From contig NZ_CP021913.1 in NCBI RefSeq assembly GCF_002814095.1, positions 124,001-188,000 of the forward strand: 64,000 nucleotides of DNA, in the 5' to 3' direction. The translations under genes were made by a program, and so were the position numbers. The stretch's first letter is position 1. Every line of letters starts with the position of its first letter. The notes under the pieces were generated by a model that worked only from the letters and a program-made list of their open reading frames with translations, made no database searches and was not told the DNA's origin. This document shows, piece after piece, positions 35,526 to 44,339 of the stretch. This DNA is from Sagittula sp. P11. GTDB taxonomy: Bacteria > Pseudomonadota > Alphaproteobacteria > Rhodobacterales > Rhodobacteraceae.

Positions 35526-36169
35526 GTGTGAAGCTGGTCAACCTCGGCCTGCCCAAGACCGGCACCACCACGCTGGCCCATGCGCTCGACAAGGGCGGCT
35601 GGACGGTGGCCGATCACAAGGTGCGCCGCATCCACACCCGTCAGGTGGGCCTTGGCGGAACCTTCATCGGCCGCCAACTGTACAACGGCTATTTCGAGAC
35701 CGGCGATCCCTTCGTCCACCTCGACCCGATCTATGACGCATTGACCGAGGTCAGCGTCCTGAACGGCGACACCTGCCTCTGGCCGCAATGCGACTACGCG
35801 ATGATCAAGGCGATGCGCATGGCGCGGCCGAAGATGCTCTACGTGGCGACGTGGCGCCCGGCCGAGGAAGTGTCGGACTCCATGCGCCGCTGGAACAACA
35901 TGGGCACGGATCGCCTGCCCGCCGGTCCGGTGCCGGGCCTGCCGATGGGATATGGCGGGTCCGACAGGGAGCGGATCCGCTGGATCGAGGGGCATTACGA
36001 CATGCTGCGTGACCTCTTCGGCGACGACCCGCGGTTCCTGGAACTGCCGATGGGGGCCGATGACGCGCGCGAACGGCTGTCTGCCCATATCGGCGTGGAC
36101 CTGCCGTGGTGGGGACGGCTGAACGTGAACCCCGAACGCGACGACGACGGCGTGGAGGGCGCGGCCTGA
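35522..36169 (+). CDS. Sulfotransferase-family protein
   Basis: The 215-residue protein starts with the 5'-phosphosulfate loop VNLGLPKTGTTTLAHALDKG (about residues 6-25) that holds the PAPS donor, followed by a helix and the mid-protein segment YVATWRPAEEVSDSMRRWN with Arg and Ser in place to bind the 3' phosphate. This fits small sulfotransferases acting on carbohydrates or lipids. It overlaps the upstream glycosyltransferase gene by 4 bases and its stop shares one base with the next start, so product stoichiometry is probably linked. Confidence 0.82.
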   Translation: MSVKLVNLGLPKTGTTTLAHALDKGGWTVADHKVRRIHTRQVGLGGTFIGRQLYNGYFETGDPFVHLDPIYDALTEVSVLNGDTCLWPQCDYAMIKAMRMARPKMLYVATWRPAEEVSDSMRRWNNMGTDRLPAGPVPGLPMGYGGSDRERIRWIEGHYDMLRDLFGDDPRFLELPMGADDARERLSAHIGVDLPWWGRLNVNPERDDDGVEGAA

Positions 36170-38625
36170 TGCGCATCTACGTCCATATCGGTCCCGACGG
36201 GCAGGTTGCCGACCGGCTGCAGCGCATCCTCGACGGCAAGCGCGATCAGCTTCTGGGCAAGGGCGTGCTTTACGCCCGCTCGCCCGGGGCGAGGAACCAC
36301 ACCCGCCTGTTCATGGCCGTCTCCGATCCGGAGCACGTGGACTCCCTGCGCTTCAACCGCGGCTACATCGCGCCCGAGAAGCAGCGCGTCCTGCACGACG
36401 ATGTGGCCCAATGTCTGGCGGAGGAGGCACGGCGCTTCCCCGTCGACACGCTGATCCTGTCGGCCCACCAGCTTGGCACCTCCCTGTCGACCCGTTCGGA
36501 ACTGGAACGGCTGAAGGCGCTCCTGACCCCGATCTCCGAAGATATCCGGATCGTGGCCCACATCGACGATCCGGCACGGATGCTCGTGTGGCGCTATCCC
36601 GGGCAGCTTCTGGAAGGCCGCAGCGGCAGCCTTGCGATGGAGCTGGACAGCGCCGCGGCCCCCTCTTTCTGGGAGGCCGCAATCGCCAGCCGGCCCGACC
36701 CTGACCCGCGGGCCGGACAGTTCCCGGAAATCCAGGGCGCCAACTTCTGGCTCGACTTCAGGCGGATGCAGGACGAGTGGGAGGCGGTCTTCGGCCCCGG
36801 TTCGATGATGTTCCGCAGCATCGATTTCGCACTGCTCGAGTCGGAGAACGCCCCGGAGGAGGTGCGCGCCGCCTTCGGCATCGCGGACACCATCGGCAAG
36901 GTGGAAGTCTGGGACCGGCCTGCCCTGCCCGCCGCCGCATGGCTGACACGCTGCCGGCTGTTCAACGACGCGGTGCTGCGCCTCTTGGCGAAAAAGGAGG
37001 TCATCCTGCCCCGTCAGTTGTGGCGGAAGTTCCTGGGCGAGATCAAGGTACACGGCGCCCCGATCGAGGCGGGCAGCCTCGCGTCACTATCGGAACGGTT
37101 CGCCAGGGACATCGCCGCGCTCTGCGCGAAACACGACGGGCTGGATGCGGCGCATATGGCACCGGACGCAGCCGTGGTGCCGTGGCAGGAGGCCGATCCG
37201 ACGAATGGCTTCCGCGCCACGCAGTACCTGATGGCCTTCCGCTGGCGCATCAATCAGGCGACGAAGGAAGAGCTGGCGAACAAGGCCGCCGACCTCGCCC
37301 GCCTCGCCGCCCGGACACCGGCGCCGGTCAGCGCTCCGGCTGCCGCGCCACGCACGCCGGCACTCGCGGGTGTCTCCGCAGCCCTGCGCGAGGCTGCGGC
37401 CGAGGCGCGCCCGACTGCGCCGGACGACGTCGACCGCATCCTGTCGCCAGCCGCGCGCAAGGTGATGCCGGACCTCGCCAAGCAGAACTTCGTCAAGCTG
37501 CAGACATCGCCTTTCGCGCCGCACAACAAGCTGGGCCGCGTCAACGAGGAAGAGCTGGCCGCCGCCTACACCCCCGCCCCGCCGCGCGTCCTGCCTAAGG
37601 GAAGCACCGGCCGGGTGATCGTCGGCTGCATGAAAAACGAGGGGCCCTACATCCTCGAATGGGTAGCCTACCACCGCGCCATCGGTTTCGACAATTTCCT
37701 GATCTACACCAACGGCTGCGAGGACGGCACGTCCGAGATCCTCGACCGCCTGCAGGAGATGGGCGTCCTCCAGCACCGCAACAACGACAACTGGACCGGC
37801 AATTCGCCCCAGCAGTTCGCACTCGACAATGCGCTGGAAGAGCCGGTGATCTGCAATGCGGACTGGATCGCGCACATCGACGTGGACGAGTTCGTCAACA
37901 TCCGGACGGGCAACGGTACGCTCGACGACTTCTTTGCCGCGGCACCGGACGCGACCAACGTGGCGATGACCTGGCGGCTTTTCGGGCACAACGACGTGTT
38001 GAACCTCGAGGACCGCTTCGTCATCGAGCAGTTCGACACCTGCGCCCCGAAGTTCTGCCCCAAGCCGCACACCGTCTGGGGCTTCAAGACGATGTTCCGG
38101 AACATCGGCGCCTACGAGAAGATCTCGTGTCACCGGCCCAACAAGCTGGCCGACGGCTTCGAGGACAAGGTGAAATGGGTCAACGGCTCGGGCCGCGACA
38201 TGACCTCGGAGGCGATCCGGAACGGCTGGCGGTCGTCGAAGAAGTCGATCGGCTACGACCTGATCCAGCTCAACCACTATGCGCTGCGCTCGGCGGAAAG
38301 CTATCTGATCAAGCGCCAGCGCGGCCGCGCCCTGCACGTCGACCGCAACATCGGGATCAACTACTGGATCCGGATGGACTGGTCGGTGCACCGCGACGTG
38401 ACGATCAAGCGCAACGTTCCCCGTCTGCGCGAAGAATACGACCGGCTCCTTGACGATCCGGTCCTGAAGCAATGGCACGAGAAGGCCTTCGAATGGCACC
38501 GTGCCAAGGCCGATGAGCTGCATGGGATGCCCGAGTTCGAAGACCTGTACCAGCAGGCGCTCACGCTGAAGCTCACGGAAACCGAACGGGTGGCCTATGC
38601 GCTCGCCCTTGATCTGGAGAACTGA
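36169..38625 (+). CDS. Fusion: degenerate sulfotransferase-like domain plus glycosyltransferase
   Basis: The 818-residue protein has two parts. Residues 1 to about 330 follow the layout of cell-surface sulfotransferases (MRIYVHIGPDGQVADRLQ, ILSAHQLG, IVAHIDDPARMLVWRY), but the PAPS loop lacks the usual Lys-Thr-Gly-Thr. A low-complexity Ala/Pro linker lies near 385-425. From about residue 480 a family-2-type glycosyltransferase begins: GRVIVGCMKNEGPYILEW, IYTNGCEDGTSEILDRL, WIAHIDVDEFVNIRTGNG, NHYALRSAESYLIKRQRG. The start at 36169 overlaps the sulfotransferase stop (TGATG). An upstream in-frame ATG inside that gene gives an Arg-rich non-family start. Confidence 0.8.
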   Translation: MRIYVHIGPDGQVADRLQRILDGKRDQLLGKGVLYARSPGARNHTRLFMAVSDPEHVDSLRFNRGYIAPEKQRVLHDDVAQCLAEEARRFPVDTLILSAHQLGTSLSTRSELERLKALLTPISEDIRIVAHIDDPARMLVWRYPGQLLEGRSGSLAMELDSAAAPSFWEAAIASRPDPDPRAGQFPEIQGANFWLDFRRMQDEWEAVFGPGSMMFRSIDFALLESENAPEEVRAAFGIADTIGKVEVWDRPALPAAAWLTRCRLFNDAVLRLLAKKEVILPRQLWRKFLGEIKVHGAPIEAGSLASLSERFARDIAALCAKHDGLDAAHMAPDAAVVPWQEADPTNGFRATQYLMAFRWRINQATKEELANKAADLARLAARTPAPVSAPAAAPRTPALAGVSAALREAAAEARPTAPDDVDRILSPAARKVMPDLAKQNFVKLQTSPFAPHNKLGRVNEEELAAAYTPAPPRVLPKGSTGRVIVGCMKNEGPYILEWVAYHRAIGFDNFLIYTNGCEDGTSEILDRLQEMGVLQHRNNDNWTGNSPQQFALDNALEEPVICNADWIAHIDVDEFVNIRTGNGTLDDFFAAAPDATNVAMTWRLFGHNDVLNLEDRFVIEQFDTCAPKFCPKPHTVWGFKTMFRNIGAYEKISCHRPNKLADGFEDKVKWVNGSGRDMTSEAIRNGWRSSKKSIGYDLIQLNHYALRSAESYLIKRQRGRALHVDRNIGINYWIRMDWSVHRDVTIKRNVPRLREEYDRLLDDPVLKQWHEKAFEWHRAKADELHGMPEFEDLYQQALTLKLTETERVAYALALDLEN

Positions 38626-38626
38626 C

Positions 38627-39328
38627 ATGGATGGCAGCAACGTCATCGAAAGAAACGCCTTCCTGCGCTCGCGCGGGCTGAAGATCCCCAAGCATCCCGA
38701 ACTCACCACGGGCCGGGTGCGGGCCTCGCTGAAGGAGGGGACCTACGAGCGCAAGGAATGCGACGCGGTCATGCGCGTCGTGCGCGAAGGCGACACCGTT
38801 CTCGAACTGGGCGGCGGCATGGGCTACATGTCCACGCTGCTGGCGGTGAAGAAGAAGGTGGCCAAGGTCGTCACCTACGAGGCCAACCCGGGCCTCATCG
38901 ACTACATCAAGTCGGTGCATGCCGCCAACGACGTGACCAACGTCGAGGTGCGCAATGCCCTGCTCGCACCGGAGAAGGGCGACCCCGTGCCGTTCTACAT
39001 CCGCAAGAACTTCCTCGCGTCCTCCATGGATGGTGCCATCGACGCCGATGCCATCCTGCGCGAGGAAAAGGTCGAGAAGCAGGCCATCGCCCCGGTGATC
39101 GAGGACCTGAAACCGACCGTGCTCGTCTGCGACATTGAAGGCGCGGAGGCAGAGCTTCTGCCCGCCGCCGACTGGTCGTCGCTGCGCGTGGCGATCATCG
39201 AACTCCACCCGCAGTGGATCGGACAGAGCGGCGTGCAGGCGGTGTTCGACGCCATGAGCAAGGCCGGGCTGACGTACTTCCCTAAGGCCAGCGAATCCAA
39301 GGTCGTCACCTTCCGCAAGGATTGGTAA
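38627..39328 (+). CDS. FkbM-family methyltransferase
   Basis: The 233-residue protein has the SAM-binding motif VLELGGGMGYMSTLLAVKKK (about residues 59-78), the acidic loop VVTYEANPGLIDYIKS, and the FkbM hallmark VLVCDIEGAEAELLP (about residues 165-179) followed by IIELHPQWIG. FkbM proteins methylate hydroxyls of sugars or polyketides. GGAG lies before the ATG, and the gene follows the fusion gene by one base, so it belongs to the same transcript. Confidence 0.87.
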   Translation: MDGSNVIERNAFLRSRGLKIPKHPELTTGRVRASLKEGTYERKECDAVMRVVREGDTVLELGGGMGYMSTLLAVKKKVAKVVTYEANPGLIDYIKSVHAANDVTNVEVRNALLAPEKGDPVPFYIRKNFLASSMDGAIDADAILREEKVEKQAIAPVIEDLKPTVLVCDIEGAEAELLPAADWSSLRVAIIELHPQWIGQSGVQAVFDAMSKAGLTYFPKASESKVVTFRKDW

Positions 39329-39336
39329 ACGCGGGG

Positions 39337-39394
39337 CGGAGGACTTTTCGACGAAAAGTCCTCCGCTTCAAGGAATTTTCTTCGGGAAATTCTT
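39337..39394. repeat. Two adjacent palindromes between glycan genes
   Basis: CGGAGGACTTTTCG and CGAAAAGTCCTCCG form a 29-base palindrome with 14-bp arms (39337-39365). Next, GAATTTTC and GGAAATTC pair around TTCG (39373-39392), the very stable C(UUCG)G loop. From memory, this paired motif recurs between genes in Rhodobacteraceae. It lies inside the presumed cluster transcript, so it may partly terminate or protect RNA. Confidence 0.65.
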
Positions 39395-39415
39395 CACGCG
39401 AACTCCCGGAGCAGC

Positions 39416-40462
39416 ATGCGCATCACCGCCGTCCTCTGCGTCCGCAACGAAGCGGCCTTCCTGCTCGACTGGATGTCGCATCACCTCGCCTGCGGGATCA
39501 CGCATGTCGTGGCGCTGAGCAACGATTGCGACGACGGCACGGACGCGATGCTCGACCGGCTGGCCGAGATGGGCCACGTCACGCACATCCGCAACGACGG
39601 GCCCTACGACAACGGCGGCATCCAGTTCACCGGGCTGAAACTGGCGGACAAGGCCAGGGAGGTGCGCCGCGCGGACTGGCTCCTGCCCATCGACATCGAC
39701 GAGTTCGTGAACGTCCACGCGGGCGACCGGACCCTGCCCGCCCTGATCGCCGCCCTGCCGGAGGCGACCGCGATCACGCTGACCTGGCGGCTTTTCGGCA
39801 ATGCGGGCGTGGTGCGGTTCACCGACACGCCGGTGCCGCAGCAGTTCACCCGCGCAGCGCCGGAGATCATGCACTGGCCCTGGCGGGCCTTCATGTTCAA
39901 GACGCTCTACCGCAACGACGGCACCTACAGGAAGCTGGGGGTTCACAGGCCGCGCACCCCCGTGGAGGACCTGCTGCCCGACGCCCGCTGGTTCGATGCA
40001 GAGGGCCGCGCACTGGACGAGCAGTTCCGCACGCGCCGCATCTTCTCGCCCTTCGGCCAGCCGCTCTACGGTCTGGCACAGCTCAACCACTACCCTCTGG
40101 GGACCATGGAGAGCTACGTGCTGAAGGCGGACCGGGGCCGCGCCGTGCACAGCGACCACGCACTCGGGATGGACTACTGGGTGGAACGGAACTGGTGCGA
40201 GGTCGAGGACACGAGCATCCTTGCCCTGCCCGGCGTGTCCGAACTGCGGCAGGACTTTGCGGCGGACCCTGTTCTCGGGCCGCTGCATAAACAGGCGGTA
40301 GCATGGCGGCACGCCCGCTTTGACGTGCTTCTGGCGGAGGAGCCGAACCGCGCCCTTTTCGCCCGCCTGCTCATGGCCCCGCCCGCGCGTCCGCTGCCCC
40401 TCGATGCGGCGCGGTTCCTCGCCGGGCATGCCACCAGGGCGAGCACGGCCGAAGAGACCTGA
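39416..40462 (+). CDS. Family-2-type glycosyltransferase
   Basis: The 348-residue protein is a paralogue of the protein at 34473: MRITAVLCVRNEAAFLLDWM, LSNDCDDGTDAMLDRL, LLPIDIDEFVNVHAGDRT, LTWRLFGNAGVV, and LNHYPLGTMESYVLKADRG. The DIDEF motif should bind the metal and sugar nucleotide. A Pro/Ala-rich tail differs from its relatives. A palindromic spacer separates it from the FkbM gene, so it could be regulated separately. The acceptor is unknown. Confidence 0.82.
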   Translation: MRITAVLCVRNEAAFLLDWMSHHLACGITHVVALSNDCDDGTDAMLDRLAEMGHVTHIRNDGPYDNGGIQFTGLKLADKAREVRRADWLLPIDIDEFVNVHAGDRTLPALIAALPEATAITLTWRLFGNAGVVRFTDTPVPQQFTRAAPEIMHWPWRAFMFKTLYRNDGTYRKLGVHRPRTPVEDLLPDARWFDAEGRALDEQFRTRRIFSPFGQPLYGLAQLNHYPLGTMESYVLKADRGRAVHSDHALGMDYWVERNWCEVEDTSILALPGVSELRQDFAADPVLGPLHKQAVAWRHARFDVLLAEEPNRALFARLLMAPPARPLPLDAARFLAGHATRASTAEET

Positions 40463-40604
40463 CCAGCGGATCCAACGATGGCCGTCGCAGCCACATCTGC
40501 CTCATTTTTCCTTAATTCAACACGACAGAGCCACAAATCTGCCCGACCCGGCAGACATTGTTTCCGAAATGGCCGCCCTCACATGCGGCCGCAGAGGACA
40601 TGGC

Positions 40605-41534
40605 ATGGCAGCAGACAACGGTTTCACTCCGGATTTCAGCGAGCTTGGCCGCGGAGAGTGGCTGACCGCCCTGAAGGGCCTGGGCGAGGAGCACGGCTTT
40701 GCCGAGCCCTTGGGCAAGCGCCATGCCGGTATCTTCATCGAGGACGGCGACACCCTGCTCGTGTCGTTCGAAACCATGTCCGGCATCGAGGCCCTGTCGG
40801 CGACCCGCACGCCCATGGGCTTCGACATGGTGCGCGATCACGGCTGGTCGTCGCTTTCCGTCCTTTCCCATGGCGACACGTGGTTCCGCGACCCGCGCGT
40901 CTTCGGCTTTTTCGACCAGTTGCTGGACGACGGTTTCTTCGATGAATTCGAGCGGGTTATCTTCTTCGGTACCGGTCCCTGCGGCTATGCCGCCGCCGCC
41001 TATTCGGTGGCAGCCCCCGGCGCGCGCGCATTGCTGCTGCAACCGCAGGCCACGCTGGACCCGCGCGTGACTGAATGGGACGACCGTTTCACCGACATGC
41101 GCCGCGAGGACTTTACATCACGCTACGGCTTTGCGCCGGACATGATCGACGCGGCCGAGAAGGTCTGGGTGCTCTACGACCCTTATGAACGCCTCGACGC
41201 CATGCACTCCGCCCTGTTCGAGCGCGGCAACGTCGACCGTTACCGTATGCCGTTCTTCGGCGGGGCGCTGCAGACCGATCTGCGCCTGATGGACATCCTG
41301 CCGAAACTGCTGCTCGAGGTCGCCGACGGCACGCTCGACGCCGCGCGGTTTGCAGCACACATGCGTGCCCGGCGCGACCACCCGCCCTACCTGCGCAAGC
41401 TGCTGGCCCGGACCGATGCCAGCCAGCGCGACAAATTGAGCCTCATGCTGTGCCGACACGTGACCGCCCGGATGAACGCCCCGCGGTTCCGCCGGCGACT
41501 CGCCCAGCTCGAGGCGCAGAAGGCGCGCAGGTGA
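40605..41534 (+). CDS. Conserved protein of unknown function, often labelled PAPS reductase
   Basis: The 309-residue protein contains GKRHAGIFIEDGDTLLVSFE, HGWSSLSVLSHGDTWFRDP, a hydrophobic central stretch with FFGTGPCGYAAAAYSVAAPG, a conserved LDPRVTEWDDRFTDMRREDF, and VLYDPYERLDAMHSALF. From memory, related Rhodobacterales proteins are annotated phosphoadenosine phosphosulfate reductase, but the signature motifs of that enzyme are not visible. The GTGPCGYAAAAY segment suggests an alpha/beta fold, perhaps hydrolase-like, with Cys in the nucleophile-elbow position. The ATG at 40605 follows AGAGGA. It is the last forward gene of the glycan block. Confidence 0.6.
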   Translation: MAADNGFTPDFSELGRGEWLTALKGLGEEHGFAEPLGKRHAGIFIEDGDTLLVSFETMSGIEALSATRTPMGFDMVRDHGWSSLSVLSHGDTWFRDPRVFGFFDQLLDDGFFDEFERVIFFGTGPCGYAAAAYSVAAPGARALLLQPQATLDPRVTEWDDRFTDMRREDFTSRYGFAPDMIDAAEKVWVLYDPYERLDAMHSALFERGNVDRYRMPFFGGALQTDLRLMDILPKLLLEVADGTLDAARFAAHMRARRDHPPYLRKLLARTDASQRDKLSLMLCRHVTARMNAPRFRRRLAQLEAQKARR

Positions 41535-41538
41535 CGGC

Positions 41539-41814
41539 TCAGGACCCGCGTCGCAGATATGCCTCGCGCAGGTCCTCCTGGAAATAGCCGAGCGCCGCAA
41601 CAAGGGTGAACAGGAACACCCGTCCGCCCTCGCCCAGCAAGGACAGGACGGCCGCAGCGGCCAGCAGGCAGACCAGCAATGCCGCCACGCCGCGGTCCTG
41701 CTCGGCCAGCATGTGCTCCGACCCGAGCCAGCGGTACAGCCGCTCCGTCACCTGAGCCTCCACATGTCTCGCGCCCCAACCTGCGGCGGCGCCAAGGATC
41801 ACCGTGAACAGCAT
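41539..41814 (-). CDS. Small membrane protein of unknown function
   Basis: The 91-residue product has an N-terminal hydrophobic segment (MLFTVILGAAAGWGARHVE), a charged middle (QVTERLYRWLGSEHML), and two further hydrophobic stretches (ALLVCLLAAAAVLSLLG, FLFTLVAALGYF). The ATG at 41814 follows AAGGGGGTGACG; an ATG five codons upstream is possible. It is convergent with the preceding gene and divergent from pyrC. Confidence 0.65.
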   Translation of the reverse strand: MLFTVILGAAAGWGARHVEAQVTERLYRWLGSEHMLAEQDRGVAALLVCLLAAAAVLSLLGEGGRVFLFTLVAALGYFQEDLREAYLRRGS

Positions 41815-41898
41815 CGTCACCCCCTTCATGCCCTCGTCCCGTCATAGCGCGCCACGCCGCTCTGGTGAAGAACGGCGACCCGTGCTAGCGGATTTGCC

Positions 41899-42933
41899 AT
41901 GACCCAGATCACGCTTCCCCGCCCGGATGACTGGCACCTGCACCTGCGCGACGGCGCAATGCTGCGTGCCGTGGCCCCCGAGACCGCGCGCCACTTCGGA
42001 CGTGCGATCATCATGCCCAACCTCGTGCCCCCCGTCGTGACCGGCGACCAGGCCGCCGCCTACCGCGACCGGATCTTGGCCGCGCTTCCCGACGGCAGCG
42101 GGTTTACCCCGCTCATGACGCTCTACCTGACAGAGACGACTGACCCGGACGACCTCGCGAAGGCCCACGCCGACGGCATCATCCACGCGGTAAAGCTCTA
42201 CCCGGCGGGTGCGACGACCAACTCTGCTTCGGGCGTGCGCGACTTCGACAAGGTGCGCCCGGTGCTGGAGCGCATGGCAGAGATCGGTTGCCCGCTGTGT
42301 GTGCACGGTGAGGTGGTGGACGCCGACGTCGACATATTCGACCGGGAAGCTGTGTTCATCGACCGGGTGCTGGACCCGCTCCGCCGCGCCACCCCGGACC
42401 TGCGCGTCGTCATGGAGCATATCACCACTGCGCAAGGCGCCGATTACGCGCGCGAAGGCGGCGATAACCTGGGGGCGACGATCACCACGCACCACCTCGT
42501 CATCAACCGCAATGCCATCCTCGTCGGGGGGATCAAGCCGCACTACTACTGCCTGCCCGTCGCCAAGCGCGAGGAGCACCGGATCGCCCTGCGCAAGGCC
42601 GCGACCTCCGGCGATCCGAGCTTCTTCCTTGGCACCGATTCCGCGCCGCACCTCGATCCGCTGAAGGAGAACGCCTGCGGCTGCGCCGGGTGCTTCACCG
42701 CGACGAACACCCTTTCGATCTTGGCCGAGGTCTTCGAACAGGAGGGCGCGCTGGACAAGTTGCAGGCCTTCGCCTCAGAGAACGGGCCGCATTTCTATGG
42801 TCTGCCGGTGAGCGACGAGACCGTGACCCTGACCAAGGGCGCGCCCGTCGACTACCCGAAGAAGATCGACACGGCAGAAGGCCCCGTCACCGTCTTCGAT
42901 CCGATGATGCCGCTGCACTGGCGCCTCGACTGA
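41899..42933 (+). CDS. pyrC: Dihydroorotase, class II
   Basis: PyrC cyclises carbamoyl aspartate to dihydroorotate in pyrimidine synthesis. The 344-residue length and motifs fit the E. coli-type enzyme: [13 protein letters not shown] (two metal His), MPNLVPPV, the carbamylated Lys in [38 protein letters not shown], and [15 protein letters not shown] with the catalytic Asp. The Cys-rich [11 protein letters not shown] segment is normal for this class. A clear terminator follows. pyrE lies 2 kb downstream on the same strand, split off by reverse genes. Confidence 0.96.
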   Translation: MTQITLPRPDDWHLHLRDGAMLRAVAPETARHFGRAIIMPNLVPPVVTGDQAAAYRDRILAALPDGSGFTPLMTLYLTETTDPDDLAKAHADGIIHAVKLYPAGATTNSASGVRDFDKVRPVLERMAEIGCPLCVHGEVVDADVDIFDREAVFIDRVLDPLRRATPDLRVVMEHITTAQGADYAREGGDNLGATITTHHLVINRNAILVGGIKPHYYCLPVAKREEHRIALRKAATSGDPSFFLGTDSAPHLDPLKENACGCAGCFTATNTLSILAEVFEQEGALDKLQAFASENGPHFYGLPVSDETVTLTKGAPVDYPKKIDTAEGPVTVFDPMMPLHWRLD

Positions 42934-42958
42934 GCGGAAAGCCGCTGCAGGGACATTC

Positions 42959-42987
42959 AACGCCGCCTTCGGGCGGCGTTTTCGTTT
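42959..42987 (+). terminator. Rho-independent terminator after pyrC
   Basis: AACGCCGCC and GGCGGCGTT form a 9-bp stem capped by TTCG, followed by TTTTCGTTT. It begins 26 bases after the pyrC stop. Confidence 0.9.
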
Positions 42988-43323
42988 GGTCCGGAGGGCT
43001 GGCGCATCGAGGAAATGGGACGCCGTCCGCCGGTATCACGCCGCGGAAAAGACCGGTGCCCGGCGAACAAGCACCGTCCTGAACGCCCAACCCCTTGCCT
43101 GGGCGGCCATCTGGCAAGCGCAACGCGGCACCGAAAAGGTTCTGTTCCCCTGTGCAGGCTTGCAAGAGATCGTGGTCGATGGCGGAAAATGCGGCAGCGG
43201 AGCCCCTGCCAGAGCCGCTAAGCGCATCAAGGGTACCGAGGTGTTGAAATTTTAAACCCTATTCATCTAGGCTGGTCGGCATAACGGTCAATGCACCGAG
43301 GGACAGAAAGAAGGAGACCGCCC
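42988..43323. other. Intergenic region between pyrC terminator and metalloprotease-like gene
   Basis: No gene or RNA was recognised. Its last 90 bases become AT-richer (GTTGAAATTTTAAACC near 43243) and probably hold the promoter of the gene at 43324. Short frames on both strands lack ribosome binding sites and family features. Confidence 0.35.
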
Positions 43324-43797
43324 ATGGACGCTCTCATCGACCTGCTTCTGGACTGGATCGGCGAGAACAGTGCCTATCAGACCAGTGACCTTGATCCGCC
43401 GGCGGTCGTGGAACTCGGCCCAAAGGAACTGACCCGCGAATACTACTACGGCCGCGCGCACCTCATCCCCGAAGACGGCGTCGACGACCGGCTGAACGCC
43501 ATCTACATCGCGAACGAGGGGCCGGAGGGCACGATCTTCATCCTCTCGCCCGACCAGATCGACGGGGCGGAGAACTTCGCTGATCCGCGCGACAACCCGC
43601 TCTGGCGCGAAATCCTTCTGCATGAGCTGGTGCACCACGCACAGCACGACCACGGCGCCGAGACCTGGACCTGTATCTCGCTGTCGGAATCGGAGGCCTA
43701 CCAGATGGGCGGCGCCTTCCTGCGGGAGATGAACGTCCCCGACCCGATGAAGGACCGCACGGCCAGCGACAAGATCTACAAGTCCTGCGACGGCTGA
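43324..43797 (+). CDS. DUF6647-type protein with metalloprotease-like HExxH
   Basis: The 157-residue protein contains EILLHELVHHAQHDHG (HELVH, about residues 100-104), the zinc-protease HExxH pattern, followed by SLSESEAYQMGGAFL, where a Glu could be the third ligand. An N-terminal helical part (MDALIDLLLDWIGE) and a beta region precede it. There is no signal peptide. I recall the family as DUF6647; activity is unproven. AAGGAGA precedes the ATG. Its last 22 bases overlap the end of the reverse DUF4166 gene. Confidence 0.75.
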   Translation: MDALIDLLLDWIGENSAYQTSDLDPPAVVELGPKELTREYYYGRAHLIPEDGVDDRLNAIYIANEGPEGTIFILSPDQIDGAENFADPRDNPLWREILLHELVHHAQHDHGAETWTCISLSESEAYQMGGAFLREMNVPDPMKDRTASDKIYKSCDG

Positions 43798-44339
43798 GCC
43801 AGCGTACCGACGTTTCGAGCGGGCATCGTGTGCAGGTGCCCGGTGTAGGATACGAGCCGCCCCAGCAGCGGCAGGGCGATCGAGACGTCGAACCTGTAAA
43901 GCCCGGCTTCCTGCCATTCCCTGGCCGCCACGCGGGGCCAGAGCGCGCGGGGCAAGGGCACGCCAAGCATCATCACCCGCTCCGCCCCGAGCCTGAGGCC
44001 GCCAGCCTCCGGGACAAGGCGCGTATCCACCCGGATCAGCCCCAGCCGCTCCGCCAGCAGCCCATCTTTGGTTGCGTCAAGACGCGACACCATGCGGGTG
44101 ATCCCGATCTCCCGGGTCCAGCGCGCCCCCTGCCCGTCGGCTTCCGTCACCAAGCGGAACGGCACATCCCGCGCGGCACGGGGCAGCCCCACGGCCCGGG
44201 CCAGCAGCCGTAACGCCCCCGCATCGGCAGGTGTCACGGCGATCCGCCCCTCGAACGCGCCAAAGCCCGCGTGCAAGGCCCGGCAGGCAGGCGGCAGCGC
44301 CGCCATCCGGTCGCCCAGCAACATGGCATAGGGTGTCAC
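43776..44339 (-). CDS. DUF4166-type protein
   Basis: The 187-residue product starts at a GTG overlapping the stop of the upstream DCC gene (GTGA), giving VTPYAMLLGDRMAALPPACR. It contains HAGFGAFEGRIAVTP, RLLARAVGLPRAA, WTREIGITRMVSRLDATKDG, and LYRFDVSIALPLLGRLVSYTG in its late half (the last read in pieces). These fit DUF4166, usually found beside DCC or SDR proteins, function unknown. The longer frame upstream overlaps the DCC gene out of frame and is rejected. Confidence 0.75.
   Translation of the reverse strand: MTPYAMLLGDRMAALPPACRALHAGFGAFEGRIAVTPADAGALRLLARAVGLPRAARDVPFRLVTEADGQGARWTREIGITRMVSRLDATKDGLLAERLGLIRVDTRLVPEAGGLRLGAERVMMLGVPLPRALWPRVAAREWQEAGLYRFDVSIALPLLGRLVSYTGHLHTMPARNVGTLAQPSQDL

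Noticed and set aside
40605-41534. Assignment as phosphoadenosine phosphosulfate reductase
   Set aside because: The nucleotide-binding and C-terminal Cys motifs of that enzyme are not visible; the label appears inherited.
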